Positions 32,718 through 42,155 of a DNA stretch of 64,000 nucleotides are shown here, one piece after another. The stretch comes from Calamus simplicifolius. Taxonomy: Eukaryota > Streptophyta > Magnoliopsida > Arecales > Arecaceae. The stretch spans positions 1-64,000 of the forward strand of contig UESW01000085.1 in the NCBI GenBank assembly GCA_900491605.1. The letters run 5' to 3'. Positions within the stretch are counted from its first letter, which is position 1, and the number at the start of each line of letters is the position of its first letter. The notes below the pieces were generated by a model, which was given only the letters and a program-made list of their open reading frames with translations, was not told where the DNA came from and searched no databases. The position numbers and the translations under genes were made by a program.

Positions 32718-33770
32718 CGGTTCCTGACAATCCAATCTAATGGAATTTGACGAAAGCTATGGCATCCAAATGCAAGAGGTGAAAGGCCCCGAGCCTTTGC
32801 TGGAGGAAATGAGATCCAGTAAAATGTCGAGGCATACGCACTCCAAGAGGTAGCTGATCTATAAAAGTCTGTGTCTACTTATTTTTCTTTCTTTTCGTTG
32901 CCTCTGGCTCTTAAAGGAATCCAAAGATTTTTGGGATGGTGGAAGTTGGGTTATTTCGGCTGGAAAATAGTGGAAGTGGTCGCTAGACTTTCAGATTCTG
33001 CATTCACTTCTTTGTTCACCCTGGCTAGTAATTGTTGTTTTGTAATGACAGTGATTCTGAAAGGAGTGTTGGGAAAGATAAATTGGATTCTTCACCCAAA
33101 GCCATCCATCAGATCAAACTGGTAAAAATCTTGTGACCTTTTCCTCCAGTTTATCATTTCTATATCTAAAATGCTAGGTTTTGTTGGCTTATATATGCTG
33201 AGGATTCTAATACCCAATTTTAGTGATGCTGATTATAATGGTGTGAAGCTTTTATGATCTTAGAATTTTAGGTGAAAATTTTGCTTATTTTTCCTATGTT
33301 TGTGGGTTTTGGTTTCTGAGGAACTTTTTATGTCGTATGTTGACCAGAAAAGATGGTAAGGTTTTATTTGATCAGATTAGGAGTGAATTTATCTCTCTGT
33401 AATCGGTTTAGTTTTGTTCAGTAGGAGAGATAATATGTTTTTATTTGTTTCATTTGGATTTTAGGGGAAGGGGACTGCCAAGGGAGATTTCAACATAAAG
33501 AAGAAACCACTGCCTGATGCTGAGATTGAGAACTCTTTGAAACAGGAGGTATGAAATGGAACTTGTTCCTCTCTGAAGTAAGAATACTGGGAATTTATTT
33601 TGCTTAGGACTGTGACTGATGAAGCATAAAAAAATACAATGAGCTTGTAATTATGGTGTGGAATATACTACTATTAGACATTGAATATTGTTTTTCAATC
33701 TATTTCCTTCATGATTTGGAACTTTAAGATTCTTAATAGGCAAATTTTAGCAGCATCAGTACTGCACAAG
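32718..33770 (+). pseudogene. Second captured gene: exons with conserved GT-AG borders
   Basis: Exon 32718-32849 contains an ATG at 32740 (MEFDESYGIQMQEVKGPEP, then MSRHTHSK). Exon 33052-33121 continues in phase (SDSERSVGKDKLDSSPKAIH). Exon 33465-33548 continues (GKGTAKGDFNIKKKPLPDAE, then SLKQE). A possible fourth exon starts at 33740. All junctions are GT-AG and the phase is kept across three exons, which argues for a real gene source. The SLKQE end and basic/serine-rich start faintly recall the N-terminus of MIP1-type leucine-zipper/DUF547 proteins, but this is a weak guess. The C-terminal body is missing. Confidence 0.5.
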
Positions 33771-35885
33771 ATCAAGGTCAGCATCCTCCTATCTGAAATT
33801 GATATCCTTATGAACTAATCATTTAAAGTCGGAAATGATGTACCTTTGATCTATGGAACTGATGAACAAAAAATATATTCATGGGGCTCTATAACAAAAA
33901 TACAATTTGGAGAGGGGTAAGACATGACATTACAAACTAGTAAACTGTAAATATTTTGGAGCAGAGGAAATTCTCTGGTTCGAATACTTGTGCTGTTGTT
34001 TGGTTAGTTGTTAGTGAATTGATTGTAGTGTTTGTGGAAGTTAAAAGAGATACAACAGGCAAAGTCAGCTAAACTTGAACATATTAGGGTGTTGGGTCTT
34101 GTTGTGGTTCTCATTGCATGGTATCAGGTTATGATAATCGCATGACCAGCTGCAATTAAATAAGCTGTGCATGGTCTTAGAAGACTATGTTATTACAAAT
34201 TAATATACATGTGCATCTGTGATGTGCCAGTGTGATGGCCAGCCTCGTGCCTCGCTCTGCTACAAATTGAGACAATGTACTAATTGCGGAGGAAGTGATT
34301 TGAGGATCGGTTGGTCAATTTGGGCACATGCAATATTGTCCAAGGAACCCATGCATGTGTTCAATGGTCCATGAAGAGGAGGGCAAGACCTTAATGAACA
34401 TGGACCAGTTGTACACCATTTTGAAAAGCTTATGGTAACTCCAAAAGTTTGTCCTAGAAAGAAAGAAGACAAGTAGGCTTACCTAGATATATAGAGGTTC
34501 AACTGAGTTTGTTGAGTAAGGAGCATCAACTTAGTTTTTCTAGGCCAGTTGTTTTTGATAATAGTTAAGTTTTTATAGGCCAGTTGTTTTTCTAGGCCAA
34601 TTTGTCCCGATGATGTTTAAACTTACATTGCAAGGATTGTTCCTCCAATGTTGCCTAATTCTTGGGTAAGATTTTAAAGAGAGAATGTTTGATGCTGAAA
34701 TGTATTGTTTCCTAAATCATGAATTAAAATGAAAGTCATATTAAAAGACAATAAATTTTGAGTTATAATATTGCATGCAAAATAATGTACCTATGAGAGC
34801 AGTTTTATTAGTATTGTAGTTTTTATTTGGACATATATAGTATCACAATGTAGCAGATATCTTTGGAATCACCTTACTCTTTATTGCCTTTTGTTGTTTG
34901 ATAGTGTTAAGGCATAAAAATGTTGCCCTTTGTTAAACTTACCTATCTAAATGTCTAAATTTGTTCACTCTTATGCAGGCGCCATGGTTGGTACAATCAG
35001 TACTGAAACTTTAATTTCAGGATGGAAGTAATGGAGTGTTCGAGTCCTGGATGCTTAAGCTGTGCTTGTGTCAGTAGGTGATTCCAGCACTTGGGAAGGG
35101 ATTTTATAAGCTCATGTAATAACCTTAAAACCATATGTATTGACTAGAGAATTTCATAGCCTAATTTGTACAGTAAACTCAGTTTTACCTTTAAAAATAT
35201 TGCTGGGCTAAAATGGGCTTTCAAACCATATCATTACATTATCTCAAGTCTATATAATTTTTATTTCATTGTGGTTAGTGTAACTTCTATTTTGAGTCTT
35301 AAAAAGTTGATTGTGACGGGTTGCTGCAATTGACCGTCAGCTTTTAAAATGAGTTTCAATCTTCATCCTTTCTTTTTCACTTTCCTTAAGCAAACCTTCA
35401 TGGCTCCATGGTCTGACTTTATTTATTAGCATTGGATAAAAAGTTTATGATTTATTTATTTTATCAAAAGCTGTTGATGTTTGCACCCCCAACTGGTTCA
35501 CAATTTCGGTCTAGAATTTGAACCGGGTTCTATCAAGTCCGCAGACGCAAATGAAATGACGTCATGGATTGACCGACTGTTCAATTCCACTTTGACCTTT
35601 CCACGTAAGATGAGATGCACCGATTGTTTGATTCCATTTTCCGCGCGAGGTGAGATGCATCGTGCATTTGGCAGCGGCGGGGACGTTTTAACTTCGCGGT
35701 TGTTTACGCTTTTGATAGCGTCGAGAAGTTAAGAAGTTCTGACGTCGAGTAAACCTTTTTTTTTTATCACCCTCGTTGTTTGTACGGATGCTTTTAAAAA
35801 CGTCGGAATCTTTTTTTTTTTTTTTTTCGATGCGTCAAAAAAAAACTCTTTTTTAACATTGTTATATAAAAAAATTGTTGTAGTG
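33771..35885. other. Right interior and subterminal part of CACTA 2
   Basis: Mostly intron-like AT-rich sequence. A GCAG acceptor near 34979 precedes a short frame that soon stops. From about 35480, GC-richer sequence with repeated GCGTCGAG / GACGTCG / AACGTCGG motifs probably forms the right subterminal region. No gene is supported. Confidence 0.45.
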
Positions 35886-36262
35886 AACTGATGTATAATA
35901 CTCTTATATACATCTTTGACTCTGAATAACCTGATATATTCAAATTTAGATCGAGATTGAGTTAAATCAAATTTAGAAATTTAAGTAAGATTAAAAAGAG
36001 TCAATTTAAATTTAAATATTTGAATAAGAATTTTTAATTTTATCTAATTAATTAAACATTATTAAATTAAAAAATTATAAATTTTAATTTATAAATTTAT
36101 CTATTTTAAGGATTATATATAGGAATTCATTAAAATAAATAATAAAATATAAATATTTTAAAATAATTAATTGAAAATAGATAAAGAAGATGTTGTTTTT
36201 AAGATGAAAAATGAAATTAATTTGAATGTAAATTCATTTAAGGCCTATTTAGTTGATGGAAA
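35886..36262 (-). repeat. Duplicated segment X, right portion
   Basis: Continues segment X after CACTA 2 and matches 57461-57974 in reverse (TGATGTATAATACTCTTATA; TAAATTCATTTAAGGC with TATTTAGTTGATGG). AT-rich, no coding. Confidence 0.65.
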
Positions 36263-36274
36263 TAGCCCTTTAGA

Positions 36275-36545
36275 ATTCAACGTTTTTTTCAGAAATGAAT
36301 TTTTTGAATATTTCTTTTCTCGTATCCAGGTAGGCTAAGAAAGGAAAAGTAACCAGCATGCAAATTTTATCACTTATACTTGGCCTTTTGTAAATTTTTA
36401 AGAAAGAAAATAGAAGAGAAGAGCCCATCGAAATTTAGAATACATTTCCAAACTATGTCAATAATATAATTAAGAGTAAATTTTTAATTAATGAATAGCA
36501 GATCATGCCTTTCTTGGTACTCAAATTGACAAAAAAAAAAGATAT
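36275..36545. repeat. Direct repeat, copy 1 (partner 37229-37500)
   Basis: About 270 bp beginning TTCAACGTTTTT and ending CTCAAATTGACAAAAA. It is nearly identical to 37229-37500 in the same orientation. It abuts the broken mini-exon at 36546, so it replaced the rest of that exon in copy B. Confidence 0.8.
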
Positions 36546-37016
36546 ATAATTTCCGGCAATGATTTGGCTACGGCAAAGGAGCGAACAAGGAGGAAGAAGA
36601 AGGAGAAGAAGAAGAAGGCAAGATGAAGATCGGGTTGGCCTCTTGGTGATTGAGCTTCTAGGCTCTCTATATACAGGGTTATGATCCTCAAATCCATTTT
36701 AATTTGGCGAGGAATGATGGGGATTAGATTAGTTATGAACAGGGTTATAGAGTTTAGTAATAGAGGAAGAAGATGGTTGTTGGAGTGAAAACGGTAATGA
36801 TGAAAAAAAAAAAAGACTTTTTAGCAATTAAACTGGTTTGGTTTAGGTTAGAATCTCATGGGTTTGGGTCTAGTTTAAGTGGGTTTATGTAAGCCCATTA
36901 ATGCCTCATGATAGGCGACATGAGAGGGGATGATATCAGCAATAAAGACGCTGAATTCCACAACATTATCCATGAAAGTTGATAAACCAAAAAAATGGAA
37001 GATAATTTACCACTTT
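36546..37016 (-). promoter_or_regulatory. Promoter-like segment and mini-exon remnant, copy B
   Basis: Reverse complement of the 11680-12140 promoter region. It retains the TTC-repeat leader and a CATTGCCGGAAAT mini-exon start, but the TATA box is altered (TATATAGAG context) and the exon is cut at 36546. Inactive as it stands. Confidence 0.5.
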
Positions 37017-37228
37017 AAATCATCGCTAGATTTCTTCCACTGAATTGGATTAACATGTTCGGTATAACAGCATGGATAAGCTCGAATTGGATTAGGATTC
37101 CTAATTCAATCTTATATTGGAAAACTGAATCAGATTCAAATAGCGTTGCCCACTCCAATGCCATGGTGAAGGAAAATGGATGCTTTTGAGAACAAGGATT
37201 CCCATTGACTAGGTTGAAAACTAATAAA

Positions 37229-38283
37229 ACATAAAGGATTCAACGTTTTTTTTTCAGAAAAGAATTTTTTTGAATATTTTCTTTTCTCGTATCCAGGCAG
37301 GCTAAGAAAGGAAAAGTAACCGGCATGCAAATTTTAGCACTTATACCTGGTTTTTTGTAAGTTTTTAAGAAAGAAAAAAGAAGAGAGAGCCCATCAAAAT
37401 TTAGAATACATTTCCAAACTATGTCAATAATATTAGAGTAATTTTTAATTAATGAATAGCAGATCATGCCTTTCTTGGTACTCAAATTGACAAAAAAAAA
37501 AAAAAATTTGATATATAACTTTCTTAAATGGATTTTATCAAGCAAAGCGAACATCACTCCTCCTTCATCATTATTCAATTCAATTATTTTTATGAGAATA
37601 TTATTTTTAATTTGATCAGCTAATTTAAGACATGATGGTAAAAATTGATTTACTGTGAGAAACGTCATAAGCCAATTGATATGATGAGGACTTCGATGCT
37701 ATTCATAGTTTTTGATAGAACAAAATAGATGCAATGTGGTGATGTTTTTAATGACATACGACAAGAGACGAACCTTACTCTTGTTAGCCCTTTTTAATTA
37801 AAGGCTTTTGATGATGTATTTTTAAGTATTTAGAGTTAATATTTGTTAGACCTTCTGAAAATAGAATGGCTCATGATTCTTTTGTAAATCTTGAACAGAT
37901 CGCTTTGATCTTATTTAACTAAATTTAGTTATAATGTAGTAAATATGATATTTATTTATATACATATGTTCTCATCACAATAATTTATCAAATTTCTATA
38001 TCATCACCTAAAAAGTATTTTAGGATTAGCCATACATCCATATTAGCATAACAATAATTATTCACTATGATGCATATCTAAAAAATCTCACCTAACAAGT
38101 CGTTTAAGAGTTACCATGCAAATAATAAATAAATAAATAGCAGTAATAAAATAAAATAAATTCCACACTCGTTCGGTCATCAATTCAAACTATTGTAATG
38201 GCTGTGAGTAAATAATATTCTCAATTAAGCTACTACAAATTAATAAGGCCCATAAGAAAATATATGATGGATACATATATGCT
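37229..38283 (-). repeat. PLATZ-linked downstream unit, copy B (with direct-repeat partner)
   Basis: Inverted match of 61573-62700 and of 10273-11370. Includes the 37229-37500 repeat copy and the PLATZ 3' flank. Open frames here (for example near 37240-37668) are parallel to the repeat and show no domain. Confidence 0.65.
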
Positions 38284-39250
38284 TTAAAAATAAGGTGAAT
38301 GACGAGGTATTCCTTTTCTCTTCCATCGCCGTGAGCTTTTAGTAGGGCCAATGATGTCCTTCGGAATAAAAGAATTGGCAGTGTTAGCTTCCACATCAGC
38401 ATCACTCTTGCTTGTTTGTTGATTACTACTTTGTTGGAAGGGTGAGTTGTTTGAAGTATTACTAGTGGAAGAACAGTTTGACTTGGATGCTTCCATCTCT
38501 TCATCTTGAAAGCTATCGAGAAGCTATATCATGATACAAATATAGCATTAATACATTAGAGAATTAATGTGGGAACTGAGTAATCAAAATAAAGATCACA
38601 TAAAATAGAGAGTTTTGGAAATATTTATAGATAATGACAGCATGAAATATATGAAGAATTGATGATCTTTAGGTATCCTGGTTGAACTACACGCCTCTAT
38701 AATTAAATCACTTAATTGATTCTTACATACCTTACATTCTATGGAGCAGAAGATATCTTTAGAATTCAACTTCCAATTACATATTTTGCAACAATTCTCT
38801 TGGCTAGAGTAAGCATGAACTTTGATTCGCCGACTATAAAGATGAAAAATTCTTTTCTTATTTATATAGTACTCCTTTATGCCCTGTGTATTCCAGAGTC
38901 TATTTATATCGTGAACTTCAACTGCAGGGTGTTTTGATGCCCTCCTCACCTGTGTCAAATATTACCTCTACGAGAGATTACAAAAAGAATAATATATATT
39001 TTAGAGAGAGAGAAAGAGAATAAAAAGTAATTCACTCACTTGGAGAACTTGGTGGCCTTCATGCTTGGTACGTTCATCTTGACAGCTAGAACAAAAGGGG
39101 TCGCTCATGCAGTTTGTACAGTAAAAAGATAACAAATTACTCTTAGAATGCCTGGATATGTTGGAAGGTGTCCTCACAAAGATCGTAACCAAGAAAGACC
39201 TTCGGCAGTTTGACACCACAAGGATCCGGATCTTTGTCTTTCGCTCAGCT
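38284..39250 (-). CDS. PLATZ zinc-finger transcription regulator, copy B (best preserved)
   Basis: Three exons on the minus strand. Exon 39250-39040 includes FYCTNCMSDPFCSSCQDE and KHEGHQVLQ and ends at GTGAGT. Exon 38949-38731 (219 bp, after ACAG) has VRRASKHPAVEVHDINR, CCKICN and FCSIECK and ends at GTATGT. Exon 38523-38284 (after ATAG) is a Ser/Asn-rich tail ending SSRRWKRKGIPRHSPYF. Frames join in phase, giving roughly 220 residues, near the usual PLATZ size. Cys/His pairs for two zinc sites are visible in exons 1 and 2. PLATZ proteins bind A/T-rich DNA in the nucleus and repress or tune transcription. No ATG is visible at the 5' edge, and the first part of exon 1 departs from the family, so it may be a diverged or 5'-damaged gene. 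The Tat element lies about 500 bp upstream. Confidence 0.65.
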
Positions 39251-39757
39251 TTCAAAAGACGAAGCTTGAACGCAAATATATATTTATAAGCTGCCGCGTG
39301 CGCTGGAATTAATATCAGACCGACTCCTATTTTAACCGGAATTTCCGATCGAGTTCTAGTCGGAGTCGAAGTGATAGAGTAAGCCGTTGGTAATATTATT
39401 TATGATCCTAAACAAAAATCGCCTCTATGATTCTCTTGAATGACAAAAAACCCCATATTTTAGTTTTTTAAAAATTATTTTTTTTTTTTTTTTATACCAT
39501 CGGCTTCCTCTTGTAAGTAGACTCGTAATGTTGTTGACTTTTTTTTCAAAAAATTAAATTAATAAAAAGGTTAGGCGTGCTTCGGAAGTCGGATGGTGCT
39601 TCAGGTGCCTCGATTTTGTTATTATCTGTGTGTGTCTAAAAACTGAATGCGAGTTTGTTATTAACGCCGGCACCTCTTTTACGTCGTGAAAACTGAAGAG
39701 ACGACGCTCGTAGAGTAAAAGCAGATATACTCTCTCTCTTTCTCTCTATATATAAAA
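39251..39757 (-). other. Upstream region of PLATZ copy B
   Basis: TATAAATATATA on the minus strand (near 39285) could be a promoter element. Farther up are GAGTCGGTCTG/CGACTCC-type sequence, an A/T-run (39470-39495) and a CT-rich microsatellite (39730-39750). No upstream start exon was identified. The Gypsy insertion at 39758 may have separated it. Confidence 0.4.
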
Positions 39758-39762
39758 GATTA

Positions 39763-40781
39763 TGATGTAGCCAATGTAGCTATAAGGGTAATTTCGATAA
39801 AATCAAAACATTGGTGCGCCTCCGGCATCTCCAAGATCACCGAGTCAGCCCCGACCATTCCTGATCGGCCCTTCTCGGCCCCGACATCTCCAAGATCGCC
39901 GAGTTGGCCCCGACCATTCCTGGTCGGCCCTTCTCGGCCCCGACGTCTCCAAGATCGCCGAGTCGGCCCCGACCATTCCTGGTCGGCCCTTCTCGGCCCC
40001 GGCGTCTCCAAGATCGCCGAGTCGGCCCCAACCATTCCTGGTCGGCCCTTCTCGGCCCCGGCGTCTCCGCGCCTGCCGGGTCAGCCCCGACCATTCCTGG
40101 TCGGCCCCCGCCCCAGCACGTCCTAATCGGCGGGGTTGCCCCCGGCCACCTCTGGCCGACCCAGATAAGCCTCGGCTCTCCCGGGAGAGTCGAGACCTCA
40201 CGGTTTCCTCCAAACCTGCCCCAACACGGCCCTGGTAGCTCGGGACGCTACCTCTCTTACCTGCGCCGCCTGACAACGCCAAATCCAACTACCCACTGGC
40301 CACGCTGCTGATGGGACTGAACCCAATTATCCGATAGCCCCGCCGGCTGATGGGACTTAGCCCACCAACCACCGTTTTCTCCCTTTTCGATGGGACATGA
40401 CCCACCAACTAGCGCAGATTCACGCAACTCCTAAGTACTCTGCGGACATTCCTTCCTCATGGAATCCAACGTGATCATGCCAGGGTCAACCCCTATAAAA
40501 AGGTGAATCCACTCAGTAAACAGGTATGTGCGATAACCCCAGAAAAATCGCTATCTTAAGGCCCCGAGAGGAATCCCTCCTCCCCGGGAGCACCCTTTCA
40601 TCTAAAAAGAGCTCATTCGAGCTCATCTTCTGCTGTGACCTCAATTGCTAACTTGGGCGTCGGAGGGTCCCACTGGAGAATCCTCTCCGATCCTGGGACT
40701 TCTTTGCAGGCAACCTGGTGAAGCGAAGGTTCGAGAATCCGTCCGTCCCCGATGTTCAAGATCAGTGATTGGGCGTCATCA
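39763..40781 (+). repeat. 5' LTR of Tat element (1019 bp)
   Basis: TGATGTAGCC to GTCATCA. It contains five 59-bp units (39823-40117) and a TATAAAAAG box at 40494-40502, followed by a leader with GACCTCAATTGCTAACTTGG. It is about 430 bp shorter than the 3' LTR because of fewer 59-bp units. Confidence 0.93.
39823..40117 (+). repeat. 59-bp tandem repeat, five units (5' LTR)
   Basis: Units start at 39823, 39882, 39941, 40000 and 40059, each CGGCATCTCCAAGATCGCCG followed by GAGTCGGCCCCGACCATTCC. The last is degenerate. Part of each unit is an inverted repeat (GGCCCCGACC ... GGTCGGCCC). Confidence 0.9.
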
Positions 40782-40783
40782 GA

Positions 40784-40803
40784 TTAGCGCGCCAGGAAGG
40801 GGC
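40784..40803 (+). other. Primer-binding site of Tat element
   Basis: TTAGCGCGCCAGGAAGGGGC directly after the 5' LTR and absent after the 3' LTR. Its place fits a tRNA primer site; which tRNA is not resolved here. Confidence 0.6.
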
Positions 40804-40861
40804 TTCCCTGTGCTACATTGGGCCAAACTCTACTCCCCCCCCCTCTTCTCTTTTTGAAGCC

Positions 40862-42155
40862 ATGGTGGTGACACGAGCTCAGGACGCTTCCATCAGCTGT
40901 CCAGCGGGGCTTCCCCCGCCAATTAGGCAGCAGGAGGCCAACCCCCCTGCGGCCGATCCTCCAATCACCTGCCCACCACCGAACGCAGCCGCCCAAACAG
41001 CGGAGCAACTGGCGATCCTCTCCCAGCAAGTCCAAACTCTCACTACTATGGTCCATGGGCTCCAACAGCAGCAGTCTGTGGCCACCCAGCACCAAACCGC
41101 TCCCCCCGCTAGTCAGCAGTCAGCGAGGGGAGGTTCTCCAAGGATGGAGGCCGGTCGTCACCCAGCTTCCCTACAGAAATCTTGCCGCGAGCCCTCCAAG
41201 CGGCCGCGGTCTCCTGATCGTGGCCCCAGCAAAATCCCTTCAGGGCTACGTCACCAAGAGGAGCCAAAGCAGAAGCCCCGACTCCCGTCTCCCTCTCTGT
41301 CTTCTTCATCTTTTTCTTCCTCCTCTAAGCCATCTCGAAGGGCCCCAACAATCAGCCAACAGGCGGAGGAGCGCCTGGAGGAGTACAACTGGCGGCTGGA
41401 CGAGCTCGCCAGAAAAATTAATCATCAGCCGGAGGAAGAGTTCGACACCCGTCCTCCTTACACCCGCCGGATATTGGAGGAGCTTGTCCCCTCCAGGTTT
41501 CGGTTCCCCCAGGTGGACCCGTACGATGGTATGACAAATCATCTCGACCATCTCGAGAGTTATAAAGCAATGATGCACGTCCAAGGCGCTTCAGACGCCC
41601 TTCTCTGCAAGGCCTTTCCCGCCACTCTGCGAAAGGCTGCTCATGCGTGGCACTCGCGCTTGCCCCCTCACAGCATCGATTCCTTCCGAGAGCTGGAGAA
41701 AGCTTTCCTGACACATTTGATGTCTGCCGACGAATTCCAAGGGTGGCGGACAGCCTCTTCTCCGTATGCCAGAAGGAGGGAGAGTCGCTGAGGGACTTCG
41801 TGTCTCGGTTCAAAGCTACCACCCTCGAGGTCTACTATCTCGATGACGCGGTAGCAACGCTGGCGTTGAAGCAATGACTCCTCCCATCTCGCTTCACCTT
41901 TTCTTTGGATAAGAAGCCCCGGGCTCTTATTCCGACCTCCTCCTCCGGGCTCAAAAGTACATCAGTGCGGATGAAGCCGACTTCACCCGCTGAGAATCTT
42001 CAAGGAGCTCCAGCCACAAGCCCGCTCGCCCTGAGCCAAGCGGGCCCTCTCGACACCGGCGAGCTGACCCACCTCGCCGATCCAACAACAGGCGTAGAAG
42101 CCCTGTCCCCGACGAGAGCAAGCTCACACCTCTTCTCACCCCTCGATCTCACATT
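40862..42155 (+). pseudogene. Gypsy gag (broken)
   Basis: ATG at 40862 (MVVTRAQDASIS). A Gln/Pro/Ser-rich N-terminus is followed by the retrotransposon gag domain with VDPYDGMTNHLDHLESYKAM (near 41515) and AFPATLRKAAHAWHSRLPP. The frame shifts near 41740; RIPRVADSLFSV and EGESLRDFVSRF continue in the next frame to a TGA at 41875-41877, with further changes beyond. Gag would assemble the particle and package RNA. The zinc-finger-like end lies in the pol-side frame. Confidence 0.85.

Larger units (their letters stand above)
31413..35885. mobile_element. CACTA transposon 2 carrying host gene fragments
   Basis: The ends are CACTACAAAATAA (31413) and, reverse complemented, CACTACAACAATT (35885). 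They are flanked by a perfect 3-bp target duplication AAC (31410-31412 and 35886-35888), as expected for CACTA. The inverted paralogue near 57940-57990 keeps the uninterrupted site. No transposase is visible. The interior holds three exons of a universal stress protein gene and exons of a second gene, all on the plus strand with introns kept, so capture was from DNA and not from mRNA. Confidence 0.88.

Noticed and set aside
38190..38504. Alternative 104-codon frame over PLATZ exon 3 (MKRWKHPSQTVLPLV...)
   Set aside because: The family's conserved RRWKRKGIP tail is in the other frame, and an ATAG acceptor at 38524 joins that frame in phase to exon 2.
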